A stretch of 64,000 bases of DNA from Vreelandella venusta. Its GTDB lineage: Bacteria > Pseudomonadota > Gammaproteobacteria > Pseudomonadales > Halomonadaceae. The stretch lies in the NCBI RefSeq assembly GCF_007989605.1, contig NZ_BJUL01000009.1, positions 124,001 through 188,000 on the forward strand. Direction: 5' to 3'. The notes below the pieces were generated by a model that searched no databases, was not told where the DNA came from, and saw only the letters and a program-made list of their open reading frames with translations. Every line of letters starts with the position of its first letter. Positions within the stretch are counted from its first letter, which is position 1. The position numbers and the translations under genes are program-made. Below, in pieces: positions 26,877 through 36,014 of the stretch.

Positions 26877-29597
26877 TTAAGGGGTTAACCACATTGCAGC
26901 AAACTCATCGGCGGGTAGTGGGCGACCAAACCAGTATCCCTGAGCTTCGCTGCAGCCCATTTTGGCGAGCAAATCAGCCTGGGCAAGATTTTCAACGCCT
27001 TCTGCAAGGGTCTTCATATCAAGCGTGTTAGCCATGGCGATAATGGTTTGCACAATCGCCCGATCATGGTGGTTATCGAGCATGTCTCGCACAAACGAAA
27101 TGTCGATTTTTAACGCGTCCGCAGCAAAGCGCCGTAAATACGAGAGCGATGAGTAACCCGTACCAAAGTCATCAATAAACAGCGCGTAGCCAGCTTGACG
27201 CATCGCCTGAGTAATAGTGACCGCCTGGTCAGGGTCACGCATAAAATCACTTTCAGTCAGTTCAAGTGCAATGGTGCTCGGAGGTACACAGGTAGTCAGC
27301 TTAGCCACGTGTGCGGTTAGCTGGGGGTCGGCAAACTGTTGAGCTGAAATATTGATCGAGAGCCTACCTGGCAGTGGCGTATTGCCGACCTGCCAAACAC
27401 TTAACTGACGCGCTGCTTCTTCTAGCACCCAGTCTCCCAGGCTGCGGATCAAGCCACGCTCTTCCGCCAGAGCAATAAACTCGCTCGGGCTTACCCAGCC
27501 CCACTCAGGATCGAACCAGCGGCACAGCGCTTCAGCCCCCGTTAATGTTTTGCTCGTAAGGCTGAACTGCGGTTGAAAATAAAGCTGTAAGCGTCGCTCA
27601 GTAATGGCTTGATGCAGGCGCTCAGTCATCCATTGTCGACGCTCCAGCGCCTGACGCATCGCTTGCGTATAGGGGCATACGCTATTCTCACGGCGTTTTG
27701 CGTGATGGAGCGCGATACTGGCCGCATTAAACAGCTCATCGACCTCCGCTACATCGCTTGGATAGCTAGCAATTCCAATACTGACATCGAGATTAAAAAT
27801 ACGATGTCCCAGTTGAATAGGGCGTTTGATAATTTCGCATAACTGAAACACCACTTCTTGAAGGCGAACATCCCCAATGCTGGGCAACAGCACGGTAAAT
27901 TCATCACTGGAAAGTCGCGCGACAGCGTTTTGATATCGGTTGGCTTGCCGCAAGCGTTCGGCCACGGTCGCGAGTAACTGATCTCCTACCTCGTGGCCAT
28001 GTAAATCATTTACCTCTTTAAAGCGTCGGATATCCAGCAGCAGCAGTGAAAGGGAGTCACCCTGACTAGCGACCTCTTTTCCCATGCTAGTCAATAGCTC
28101 AATAAAGCACGCACGATTAGGCAATCCTGTTGTATTGTCTGTGTAAGCCAGACGTTGCATGTGACGATGATCACGGCGACGTTCAAGCTCACCGGCCGCA
28201 CCCGTAGAGAGAATTTTCAGCACGGAAGTTGCAAACGCATTAGTGTTTAGTGGTGTTTGATAAAACACCATCATCACCCCAATAGCATCGCCCTTAGCAT
28301 TGTCCAAGCGACGGCCTATCCACGCCTGGGTACTGAACGAGGTTCCCGGCAGCGTAAACGCATGACCGTTTTGCACAACGCTCTCGACTTCAAAGACCAC
28401 CCGTTCAGCCGGCGTTCCCTGCAGCATAAACGTTTGGTTATCTATTAACTGGCCATTAGCGACTAAACTAACGGTATGAGCTGCAGTTGCGGGCCGCAGC
28501 GTGTTTATCTTATTAGATGTTCCCAAAGGCCGCGGAACGGGCTGATCCAGTAACGCGATAAACCCGGCATCTGCTTCTAATAACGTAACTAACGTGACGA
28601 TCAACTGGTGAAAATAATCGTCTCCTACGCGTGAGGTAACTGTAGAGGCTACTTGTACCACCGCGTCCTGCACGCGCTGTGATTCATGTTGATCGGTCAC
28701 ATCTGAGATAAAGCCCTCGAGGTAGGCCACCTGCCCATCATCATTGATAACGGCTTGCCCTTGCTCCCACATCCAGCGGTAACTGCCGTCCCGATGGCGC
28801 AATCGGTACACCACACGGTATGGCTTACGCTGCTGGATTGCCTGTTTTACAGCCAGATGAAGGCGGTCTTGATCGGCTTCGTGTATGAGGGAGACAAAAC
28901 TGATGCCTCGGTTATTTTGCAGTTCATCCGGATGATAGCCCGTGAGCGCCTCAGCCCCTTGGCTGACCAGCTGCATCGTCCAGTGTTGATCATTTAGGCA
29001 ACGGTAGGCCATGCCAGGAAGGTGATTAAGCAATGTGTTTAAACGCCGCTCACTCTCCCGGGCCAACTCTTCACTTTGACGAAGCGCCTGCTCGGCTTGG
29101 CAGCGGCCAAGTTCTGCCCCTGCTTGAGCAGCCACAATGCGCAAGATTTCGTTTTCAAGCCCGTCGAGCTGCATCGGTTTATTGCTTAACACCGCCAAGA
29201 TACCAATGGCCGAGCCATCAGGTGAAAAAAGAGGCAACCCCATGTAACTCTCTGCACCCAGTTCGCTGAGCAGCTCGTCTTTAGGAAAGCGCGCCTGAAC
29301 ATCGCAGGCATACAAGCAAGGCTCTCTACCTACAACCGTTTCACAAGGCGTTCCAGCGAGAGGATAAGCAATATTTTCCTGATGATCGTTATTTGACCAA
29401 ACGGCCAACGTTGTGGCCATATGCGGCTCGGTGACCACCGCAATCAACGCATGATCGACCCCTAGTAGTTGAGCCAGTTGCTCGACAAGCGTCGTATAAA
29501 AGTCAGGTCTTCCGCTACGCCCTAAACCTTCCGCCAACTGACGGAAAATCTCCGACGCTTCGTTTCTGGTGTGCATTGGCGCACTCACCTTTGTCAT
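26877..29597 (-). CDS. GAF-PAS-GAF-GGDEF-EAL sensor, probable c-di-GMP phosphodiesterase
   Basis: A 906-residue cytoplasmic signalling protein without membrane segments. In order: a GAF domain (about 25-165), a PAS domain with its PAC motif (185-305), a second GAF-like domain (310-470), a GGDEF domain (480-640) and an EAL domain (655-900). The GGDEF site reads RLSSDEF at about 561-567, so both glycines are lost and cyclase activity is unlikely. The EAL site is intact: GAEALCRW, ELTESDF, FIDDFGTGYSSLSYLRRF and LKIDISFV carry the metal and catalytic residues. I therefore expect c-di-GMP hydrolysis, perhaps with GTP-binding control by the degenerate domain. It is divergent from an HDOD-diguanylate cyclase gene across 170 bases. 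The sensed signals are unknown. Confidence 0.92.
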   Translation of the reverse strand: MTKVSAPMHTRNEASEIFRQLAEGLGRSGRPDFYTTLVEQLAQLLGVDHALIAVVTEPHMATTLAVWSNNDHQENIAYPLAGTPCETVVGREPCLYACDVQARFPKDELLSELGAESYMGLPLFSPDGSAIGILAVLSNKPMQLDGLENEILRIVAAQAGAELGRCQAEQALRQSEELARESERRLNTLLNHLPGMAYRCLNDQHWTMQLVSQGAEALTGYHPDELQNNRGISFVSLIHEADQDRLHLAVKQAIQQRKPYRVVYRLRHRDGSYRWMWEQGQAVINDDGQVAYLEGFISDVTDQHESQRVQDAVVQVASTVTSRVGDDYFHQLIVTLVTLLEADAGFIALLDQPVPRPLGTSNKINTLRPATAAHTVSLVANGQLIDNQTFMLQGTPAERVVFEVESVVQNGHAFTLPGTSFSTQAWIGRRLDNAKGDAIGVMMVFYQTPLNTNAFATSVLKILSTGAAGELERRRDHRHMQRLAYTDNTTGLPNRACFIELLTSMGKEVASQGDSLSLLLLDIRRFKEVNDLHGHEVGDQLLATVAERLRQANRYQNAVARLSSDEFTVLLPSIGDVRLQEVVFQLCEIIKRPIQLGHRIFNLDVSIGIASYPSDVAEVDELFNAASIALHHAKRRENSVCPYTQAMRQALERRQWMTERLHQAITERRLQLYFQPQFSLTSKTLTGAEALCRWFDPEWGWVSPSEFIALAEERGLIRSLGDWVLEEAARQLSVWQVGNTPLPGRLSINISAQQFADPQLTAHVAKLTTCVPPSTIALELTESDFMRDPDQAVTITQAMRQAGYALFIDDFGTGYSSLSYLRRFAADALKIDISFVRDMLDNHHDRAIVQTIIAMANTLDMKTLAEGVENLAQADLLAKMGCSEAQGYWFGRPLPADEFAAMWLTP

Positions 29598-29794
29598 CGT
29601 AAAGCAGCTGCTTACAGTGCACTGTTGTAATAAGCTATTGCAATAAAATGCAGCGGGCTACAGCATAAACAGTTATTTTACTGATTTACCATGCCTATCT
29701 ATGATCCTGCTAACACACGCAGACGCTAGAATTGATTACCTAGTACATAACTTAGTGGCTGCTCGCTATGCTGGACAGCACGTTGAGGGATAAT

Positions 29795-31327
29795 ATGACG
29801 AGCCGTTCAGCGGTAGACGAAACACTTTACACTTCACTGACTAGCGAGCTTCCCAGCTTTCTTGGTAATGCATTATTACGCTCGGCCAATCTGCCTTCGC
29901 TTCCTGCTATTGCCATACAAGCGCTTGAAATCGCACGCTCCCCTCAGGCCTCTCTGAGTGACTATGCGCGCGTTATTGAACGCGACCCTGGGTTAACGGC
30001 GCGCCTTATTGCGGCAGCGAATAGCGTGCACTACCTACGTTCAGCTCATCCTGCACAAACCAGTTTGGAAGCCACCCAGCGACTGGGATTAGACGCAACG
30101 CTCGCCACCGTATTGAGCTTCACTCTGTTCCCCTGGCCACCCACAGAGAATGCGGCTCTACAAACATGGCGACGCGCTATTGTTGCCGCCGTGGTAGCAA
30201 GCAAGCTGGCGCACCAACTCTGCCCCACACAGGTTGGCAGTACATTCACGCTTGCCCTACTGCAAGATATCGGCATTTTGGCGATCCTCTCCACCTACCC
30301 AGATGAGGCAGAGGCACTATACGCTGAACGCAAAATGTCTCACACACAGTTAATCAACGCTGAGCGCCGCCACTTTGGCAGTGACCATGCACTAATTGGC
30401 GCTTGGTTAGCCGCCAAATGGGGGCTACCGTCCTCAATCGTGCATGCTATTGGCCAAAGCCATGACGGCTTTTTAACCGATGACATGACAACACTCTGCC
30501 TACGCTTATCCGGCCCCATCGCCGATGCATGGCTCAGCCCTGAGCCAACCACCACCTTAGCAATGTTACTTAGGCAGTTAGCAGTCACAGAAACACTGCC
30601 CACCAATGTCATTGAGGCGCTTTTCCATCACTTGTCAGAACAAATTGATTTATTAACAGATATTCTAGATCTCACCGTACCCGCGCCTGTGGATAGTCAT
30701 GCCCTGCTGACGGACGCACAGCAGTTGCTCTATCAGCACTCTTTGACGCTCTCCGCACGATTAGATGGTCAGCAACAGCAGCTGGACACTCTACAGCTGC
30801 ATAATTCTGCATTAGAAGCACGCAGTCGTATTGACCCACTCACTCAACTGGCTAACCGTGCGTGGCTAGAGCAGCAGCTCCAAGAACGTTTTGCGCTTTG
30901 CAGTGAGCAAGGTCGCACACTGTCAGTGGTGTTTATCGATTTAGATCATTTCAAAGTGCTTAACGACCAGTATGGCCACCAGGCAGGCGACTTAATTCTC
31001 GAGCGCTTTGGTAAAACACTAGCGTCATTAACTCGCTCAGGCGACTTGGCTGGGCGCTACGGCGGTGAAGAGTTTTTAATTATCTTACCCGATGAGACGG
31101 CTCAAACCGCGAGACAGTTAGCCGAACGTATCGCGCAGCATTTAAACGAGCAACCTATGCTGAAGATCGACCAGACAGCACTATATATCACCGCTTCGAT
31201 GGGCATTGCGTGTTTAAGCGATGGTAATTTCAGCAATGAGCGGGAGCTAATAGATGCCGCCGACCAGAGCATGTATGCCATCAAACGCTCTGGCCGCCGG
31301 GGAATCTCCATTCATGGCCAAGATTAA
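29795..31327 (+). CDS. HDOD-GGDEF diguanylate cyclase
   Basis: A 510-residue soluble protein. Residues about 25-235 form an HDOD domain (related to HD hydrolases but without a complete catalytic HD pair; LQDIGILAIL and GAWLAAKWGLP are typical). A linker of about 90 residues is partly coiled-coil. Residues about 345-505 form a GGDEF domain with an intact GGEEF site, DLDHFKVLNDQYGHQAGD, and the inhibitory RxxD site (RSGD) five residues before it, so active, product-inhibited c-di-GMP synthesis is expected. The ATG at 29795 follows GAGGGAT; an in-frame ATG at 29768 lacks a comparable site. Its neighbour on the opposite strand is a probable phosphodiesterase, so the pair may control one local c-di-GMP pool. 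Confidence 0.92.
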   Translation: MTSRSAVDETLYTSLTSELPSFLGNALLRSANLPSLPAIAIQALEIARSPQASLSDYARVIERDPGLTARLIAAANSVHYLRSAHPAQTSLEATQRLGLDATLATVLSFTLFPWPPTENAALQTWRRAIVAAVVASKLAHQLCPTQVGSTFTLALLQDIGILAILSTYPDEAEALYAERKMSHTQLINAERRHFGSDHALIGAWLAAKWGLPSSIVHAIGQSHDGFLTDDMTTLCLRLSGPIADAWLSPEPTTTLAMLLRQLAVTETLPTNVIEALFHHLSEQIDLLTDILDLTVPAPVDSHALLTDAQQLLYQHSLTLSARLDGQQQQLDTLQLHNSALEARSRIDPLTQLANRAWLEQQLQERFALCSEQGRTLSVVFIDLDHFKVLNDQYGHQAGDLILERFGKTLASLTRSGDLAGRYGGEEFLIILPDETAQTARQLAERIAQHLNEQPMLKIDQTALYITASMGIACLSDGNFSNERELIDAADQSMYAIKRSGRRGISIHGQD

Positions 31328-31329
31328 CG

Positions 31330-31346
31330 GGTAGTCGTCGACTACC
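31330..31346. terminator. Hairpin between convergent gene ends
   Basis: GGTAGTC-GTC-GACTACC is a perfect 7-bp stem with a 3-base loop located between the ends of the cyclase gene and dctM. There is no T tract on either side, so it is at best a weak bidirectional terminator or an end-protecting structure. Confidence 0.35.
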
Positions 31347-32646
31347 TGTTCATTGCCTGGGGCAGGTACAAGGCGATTTCAGGGAAGAGATGCATAAAAG
31401 CAATCGCCAAAAGCATCAGTAGGAAGAATGGCAGTGTGGCTTTCGTGATGGTGACAATATCTTTCCCAGTAAGTCCTTGAATGACAAACAGGTTAAAACC
31501 CACTGGCGGAGTAATTTGCGACATTTCAACCACAATCACCAGATAGATACCAAACCAGATCAGATCGAATCCAGCGGCGCTAACCACTGGCATAATAATG
31601 GCCGTGACTAGCAGAATCAGTGAAATACCATCCAAAAAACAGCCCATGATCAACAGCAGCACCGTTAAGGCCACCAGCAGCATCGTGGGGGACAGCCCCA
31701 TTTCACCAATCGCCCGAGCTAACTGCATTGGCACCTGAGTAAAGCCCATCGCAGAGGTTAGAAATGACGCGCCAGCAATAATAAAAGCGATCATGCATGC
31801 GGTACGTACGGCGGCAAATAACGAGCTGGTAAAAATTTCTCGATTAAAGTGGCCATTAAAATGCGCAATAACCATCGACAGTACAACGCCTACCGCAGCG
31901 GCTTCTGTTGGTGATGCTAGGCCGCCATAGATCGATACGATAATGCCACCGATAAGTAGCAGGATTGGCACCAGCGACCAGGTATTGCGCAGCTTCTCAA
32001 CAAAGCTCATGCCCGACTCATCAGCACCGGTTAACCCGTTTCGGTTACCTTTCAACAGTGCCCACAGCACCAGATAAGTCATAAACATGGCTAAGATCAT
32101 CAGCCCCGGCCCAATACCTGCCATAAATAGCCGAGTAATGGACTGCTCAGTCACGACGCCATAAACAATCAGCACGATGGAAGGCGGAATCAGCAAGCCC
32201 AGCGTTGAAGCGCTGGCCAATGTACCAATCGCCATGTTGCTGTCGTAGCCGCGTCGTTCGAGTTCCGGCAGGGTCATTTTCCCCACCGTTGCACAGGTCG
32301 CCGCGGAAGAGCCGCATACGGCGGCAAACATGCCGCTGCCAATGATATTGGTGTGAAGCAAACGTCCCGGCAAGCGATTTAACCAGGGCGACAAGCCACG
32401 AAACATATTGTCGGCAAGACCTGAGCGAAACAGTATCTCACCCATCCAGATAAACATCGGCAGTGCCGTTAAATCCCAACCATAGCTTGCTCCCCAAAAA
32501 TCCGAGGCAAGAATAGGGCCGGGGTCGAAGGGACTAAAAAACTGAAGCGCAATCCAAGCAGTGCCAATCAGAGCAAAGGCAATCCAGACGCCACTGCCCA
32601 ACAGCACCACAAGAGTCATGATGGTAGCCAAACTAAGTAATAACAC
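31342..32646 (-). CDS. dctM: TRAP transporter large permease, DctM type
   Basis: A 434-residue membrane protein of the TRAP transporter large subunit family, the ion-coupled translocation channel. About twelve hydrophobic segments are visible. Family motifs include SDFWGASYGWDLTALPMFIWMGEIL near residue 50, SGMFAAVCGSSAATCATVGKMTLPELERRGYD and TQPPVGFN-like TPPVGFNLFVIQGL near the C-terminus. It is the third gene of dctPQM, 23 bases after dctQ. Confidence 0.94.
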   Translation of the reverse strand: MLLLSLATIMTLVVLLGSGVWIAFALIGTAWIALQFFSPFDPGPILASDFWGASYGWDLTALPMFIWMGEILFRSGLADNMFRGLSPWLNRLPGRLLHTNIIGSGMFAAVCGSSAATCATVGKMTLPELERRGYDSNMAIGTLASASTLGLLIPPSIVLIVYGVVTEQSITRLFMAGIGPGLMILAMFMTYLVLWALLKGNRNGLTGADESGMSFVEKLRNTWSLVPILLLIGGIIVSIYGGLASPTEAAAVGVVLSMVIAHFNGHFNREIFTSSLFAAVRTACMIAFIIAGASFLTSAMGFTQVPMQLARAIGEMGLSPTMLLVALTVLLLIMGCFLDGISLILLVTAIIMPVVSAAGFDLIWFGIYLVIVVEMSQITPPVGFNLFVIQGLTGKDIVTITKATLPFFLLMLLAIAFMHLFPEIALYLPQAMNR

Positions 32647-32669
32647 GGGGGTGTCTCCTGGGTAGCGTC

Positions 32670-33233
32670 TTAATGCGCTTCGTTATCGTCGATAGCAGTT
32701 GCTTCACGGAAGCTCGCAGGGTCGTGGATAGCAATCCGCAGCGCTATCCATAAGGCTTCCAGAAGAGCCAATGCTAAGAGCCCTACCCCAACAACCAATA
32801 CCAATTGCGGTATCCACAAGGGAATCGATAAAAAGCCCGACGACACATCGTTATATTGAAAGCTTTCTCTTGCCAGCCCAATCAAGCCATAGGCCAGCAA
32901 CAGGCTAATTACTACCGCAATGAGCAGCCCAAACACCTCAAACCAGACGCGTATAGCAGAAGGTAGGCGCGAGATCAGCAGCGTCACCCGAATATGCGCA
33001 TGGTGAACAAAGGTGTAGGCAAGCCCAAGAAACGTTGCCCCAACTAACAGATAAGACGCCATTTCAGAAACGCCGGTGATGCTCACGCCGAGCCGGCTAA
33101 GGCCAACCAAAACAAGCAACGCATCTACTAACCGAAACGTAACCTGCAGTGCAATAAGTGTACAAATAGCCACCATACACGCGGCAGCACCCCAAGCCCC
33201 GAGGCGGTAGAGTTTGTCGAATTTAAACATCAT
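32670..33233 (-). CDS. dctQ: TRAP transporter small permease, DctQ type
   Basis: A 187-residue small subunit with four hydrophobic segments, which partners DctM in the membrane. The family hallmark TFLGLAYTFVHHAHIRVTLLISRLP is present. I start at the ATG at 33233, eight bases after a GAG; a longer frame from 33299 would add a non-typical 22 residues running into the gap after dctP. The gene lies between dctP and dctM on the same strand. Confidence 0.88.
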   Translation of the reverse strand: MMFKFDKLYRLGAWGAAACMVAICTLIALQVTFRLVDALLVLVGLSRLGVSITGVSEMASYLLVGATFLGLAYTFVHHAHIRVTLLISRLPSAIRVWFEVFGLLIAVVISLLLAYGLIGLARESFQYNDVSSGFLSIPLWIPQLVLVVGVGLLALALLEALWIALRIAIHDPASFREATAIDDNEAH

Positions 33234-33338
33234 GTTCGCAGTCTCATTGAGCGCGTGGGTGGTAAGGGCGGTACAAACAACCGCCCTTAAAGCCAGCATT
33301 AGTGATTAAAGCTAGCGCTTAAAACTAGCCATTAAGAC

Positions 33339-34328
33339 TTAGTTACCGCGCTGTTCGCGATAGCTCTCTAAGGCTTGTTTTGCGTCATCGTCAGCACGGG
33401 ATTCCCAGTCGGCAAATAGCTCATCCCCTGCCGCTTGCAGGGCAGTAGAAACCGCTTCGTTAGGCTCAGAAACCGAAATACCATTTTCTTTCAGTGCTTC
33501 CAGACTAGCTTCATTATTCTCGCGGCTCATTTGCCAGCCACGCTCCTCGGCACGAGCCGCGGCTTCCATCAGCGCCTCTTGGGTAGCTTCATCTAAACGA
33601 TCAAAGCTGCGCTGACTCATGAACACAATGTTCTTAGGCAGCCACAAGTTGGCATCGGTGTAATCGGTTACATAGTCCCAGGCTGCCATGGAGTTACCGG
33701 TAGAACTGGACGTAATCATGGCATCCACACGTCCGGTGCTAAAAGCGGTAGGAATATCGGACTCTTCGGTTTCTGTCGGGCTGCCACCTAAATTATCAAC
33801 GAAGCGCTGGGTATTAATATTCGGCGCACGCACCCGCAAGCCGTCGAACTGGCCGGGATCCGTTAACGGCGCAGAGGTGTAAATGCCCTGAGCTGGCCAA
33901 GCAACAGCATACAAAGGCACCATTCCTTCATAGGCAAATAGCTCAGTAATCATCGGCTTGGTGGCTTCCCACAAGGCATAGGCATCTTCATAGCTACCGG
34001 CTACCCCCGGCAGCGTATCCACTTCGAAAATAGGGTCATCATTTGAAAGAATCGAGAGGAATACTTCACCAGCATCAATTGTACCGCGGCGCACCGACGG
34101 TTTAATTTCACCATGAGAGACCAGCGAACCACCGCTGTGCACCGTAATAGTTAACTCGCCGTTTGTGGCCTCAGCCACATCTTCTGCAAACTGTTTATTG
34201 TTTTGAGTATGGAAGCTTGCATCACCATAAGGCGTTGCCATGGTCCATTCAGCCGCCTGGGCGGTTGCCGCAGCGGCAAGGCTGCAAGCGGTCACTAATA
34301 GTAACGGCGTTGTTATACGTTTATGCAT
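33339..34328 (-). CDS. dctP: TRAP transporter periplasmic substrate-binding protein, DctP type
   Basis: A 329-residue exported binding protein. The signal peptide ends around ATAQAAEW (residues 22-28). The conserved arginine that fixes the carboxylate of the ligand lies in FDGLRVRAPNINTQRF, and AFSTGRVDAMITSSSTG is the following family segment. The mature protein is rich in Asp and Glu, as expected for a halophile's periplasm. It is 32 bases downstream of the LysR gene and opposite to pxpABC, which makes 5-oxoproline or another small organic acid a candidate ligand; this is inference. Confidence 0.93.
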   Translation of the reverse strand: MHKRITTPLLLVTACSLAAAATAQAAEWTMATPYGDASFHTQNNKQFAEDVAEATNGELTITVHSGGSLVSHGEIKPSVRRGTIDAGEVFLSILSNDDPIFEVDTLPGVAGSYEDAYALWEATKPMITELFAYEGMVPLYAVAWPAQGIYTSAPLTDPGQFDGLRVRAPNINTQRFVDNLGGSPTETEESDIPTAFSTGRVDAMITSSSTGNSMAAWDYVTDYTDANLWLPKNIVFMSQRSFDRLDEATQEALMEAAARAEERGWQMSRENNEASLEALKENGISVSEPNEAVSTALQAAGDELFADWESRADDDAKQALESYREQRGN

Positions 34329-34360
34329 GGGGACGTCCTCTTATTCATATTAATGGAAGC

Positions 34361-35350
34361 TCAGGTTGATCGAGGTGCTGCTTCGGGAGTGGTAGAGATT
34401 GCGCTAGGACGAACCCAGCGACCGGTAACACATGTGTTTGCCATATCAGCGCGCCGCTCTCTGGCATAGTTAACTGCACACTCTTGGGCAATTCGGCCCA
34501 CGCTGCGACAAAAGCGCGGATGATTTGCACTGCGCCATATCACATCATAGTTCATAGGCGGCAACGGTACGGGTAGCGTTAAACGGTATAGATCACCCCG
34601 TCGCCACTCATCTAATACGGTGGCGACCGGGAGCGCGCCGATTCCCAGCCCCTCCATCGTCATCCGCGCAATGGTCATCAATGTACTAACGCTATGGATA
34701 CGAGGCTGTCGAACGCCCACGTCAGAAAGGTAACGAACTAGCTCTTCGTAGGGGCGAGCCTGCCGGCCAAAGGAAATAAACGGCAACGACTGACACCAAG
34801 CATTAGGGTGTTCGTTTAGCAACGCGGCATGACGAGGCGAAACAAACATACCCATTTCATAAGGGCTTAACGTCTCACACTCAATTTGCTCCGGGGCCAA
34901 GTAACCATTCATTGCCAGCAAAATATCAAGTTCGTTGCGCATCAGCCGATCATTGAGGACCGGCGAGTAATCGACTGTTAGCTCAATGATAAGCTCAGGA
35001 AAACGCGCAGTAAGCTGCTGAATGAATGCGGGAAACCAGCTATGCGCAATGGTTTCAATGGTGCCAAGCCTAAGCGGCGCAGAAAAAGTTTCGGCACTAT
35101 CAAACAGCTTCAGCGCCTCATCACGCTGATGCAGTATGCGCTCAGCGTGCAGAAAGAACTCGCGGCCACGCATGGTCGGCTGAACCGGGCGCGCCGAGCG
35201 CTCAAGCAACAGCTCGCCTACGGTGCTTTCCAAGCGTGAAATACGCTCAGAAACAGAAGGCTGTGTGATATGCAGGCGTACCGCCGCCTTACGAAAAGAG
35301 CCAAGTTTTACCGCCCATACAAAAGCGTCTAGCTCCTTGAAATCAAGCAT
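34361..35350 (-). CDS. LysR-family regulator of the TRAP / pxp locus
   Basis: A 329-residue LysR-type regulator. The winged helix occupies about residues 3-62 (ELDAFVWAVKLGSFRKAAVRLHITQPSVSERISRLE) and the effector domain about 90-300, beginning with PLRLGTIETIAHSWFP. The last 30 residues form an unusual polar tail (NTCVTGRWVRPSAISTTPE). It is co-directional with dctPQM and divergent from pxpABC, the normal position of a regulator serving both sides. A 71-residue gene lies eight bases upstream in the same direction. The effector is unknown. Confidence 0.92.
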   Translation of the reverse strand: MLDFKELDAFVWAVKLGSFRKAAVRLHITQPSVSERISRLESTVGELLLERSARPVQPTMRGREFFLHAERILHQRDEALKLFDSAETFSAPLRLGTIETIAHSWFPAFIQQLTARFPELIIELTVDYSPVLNDRLMRNELDILLAMNGYLAPEQIECETLSPYEMGMFVSPRHAALLNEHPNAWCQSLPFISFGRQARPYEELVRYLSDVGVRQPRIHSVSTLMTIARMTMEGLGIGALPVATVLDEWRRGDLYRLTLPVPLPPMNYDVIWRSANHPRFCRSVGRIAQECAVNYARERRADMANTCVTGRWVRPSAISTTPEAAPRST

Positions 35351-35358
35351 ACGTTTGC

Positions 35359-35574
35359 CTAACCAACGGTTGCAGTAACATCGGCGTGGGTTCCTTCACA
35401 GCACAGGTAACGTCGCGCGCAGTGCCGCTCCCTAGCGCGATGTGTCACTGGGTTAAATAGTCGCATTGCTGTGTCATGCAATTTTAGAGCCAGCATCGTG
35501 AGATTACCTTCTGTTTCTCGCTGAACAGCGTCTAACCGAACAGTGACAAGCTGACTCATGGCCGATGTTTGCAT
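35359..35574 (-). CDS. Small hypothetical protein upstream of lysR-type gene
   Basis: A 71-codon frame that I do not recognise. Its main support is a very good ribosome site, GAGGAG six bases before the ATG, and its end only eight bases before the LysR start, where no other strong Shine-Dalgarno is seen. The second half is rich in Arg, His and Cys (HRARERHCARRYLCC), the first half is amphipathic and contains no signal peptide or membrane segment. It may be a real small protein or a translated leader that couples ribosomes onto the regulator gene. Confidence 0.4.
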   Translation of the reverse strand: MQTSAMSQLVTVRLDAVQRETEGNLTMLALKLHDTAMRLFNPVTHRARERHCARRYLCCEGTHADVTATVG

Positions 35575-36014
35575 GTTTCACTCCTCAAAACGACTCACTG
35601 GCCGCCGATTATTATTAGCGCTGCGGATATTCGTTAGGGCTGGCGTGAGCGTTTTTTATAATCTTTTATTGAGCTGCTTTATTTATTTGATAATCGCATT
35701 CCCCCCTAGCGTCAACTATTTTCCCAATAAATAACAGCACGATAGGAAGCACCGATACTAAGTATCGCTAAAAACGATTGGAACTTAACAAGATAGGTTC
35801 ATATATTGGTTTTAAGACGTCACAGTAATAATCACGCTAACTATTTACACTGGTCAGTCATAACAAACACAGACAATCGCATCTTTAACAACAAATTCTT
35901 CAACATTAGCATTTCTTAATTAAAAATAAGCGTTCTTTGCCAACGCAGCTAACGAACAACTCGCTGTTAACCAACAAGTGACTCCAATAAATTCAAAACA
36001 GGCTAGGAGACGAT
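35575..36014. promoter_or_regulatory. AT-rich divergent promoter region of lysR-dct and pxpABC
   Basis: This 440-base stretch has no gene. It is visibly AT-rich with several TATAAT-like words, and should hold promoters for both directions. The most striking element is the perfect 15-base palindrome described separately at 35753. AGGAG shortly before 36015 is the pxpA ribosome site. Confidence 0.6.
35753..35767. promoter_or_regulatory. Perfect palindrome, candidate LysR-type operator
   Basis: CGATACT-A-AGTATCG is a perfect 7-1-7 inverted repeat in the middle of the divergent region. Dyads of this length with a T...A frame are typical for LysR regulators, and the LysR gene is the adjacent regulator. 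Confidence 0.55.

Noticed and set aside
28257-28448. Several 60-100-codon frames opposite the EAL, katG, dehydrogenase and iol genes
   Set aside because: All lie antisense or out of frame within genes with strong family matches, lack ribosome sites, and have compositions expected of shadow frames.
35575-36014. Possible origin or attachment site in AT-rich DNA
   Set aside because: It lies between divergent operons and contains promoter-like words and one palindrome; there are no DnaA-box clusters, integrase gene or repeats that would support an origin or att site.
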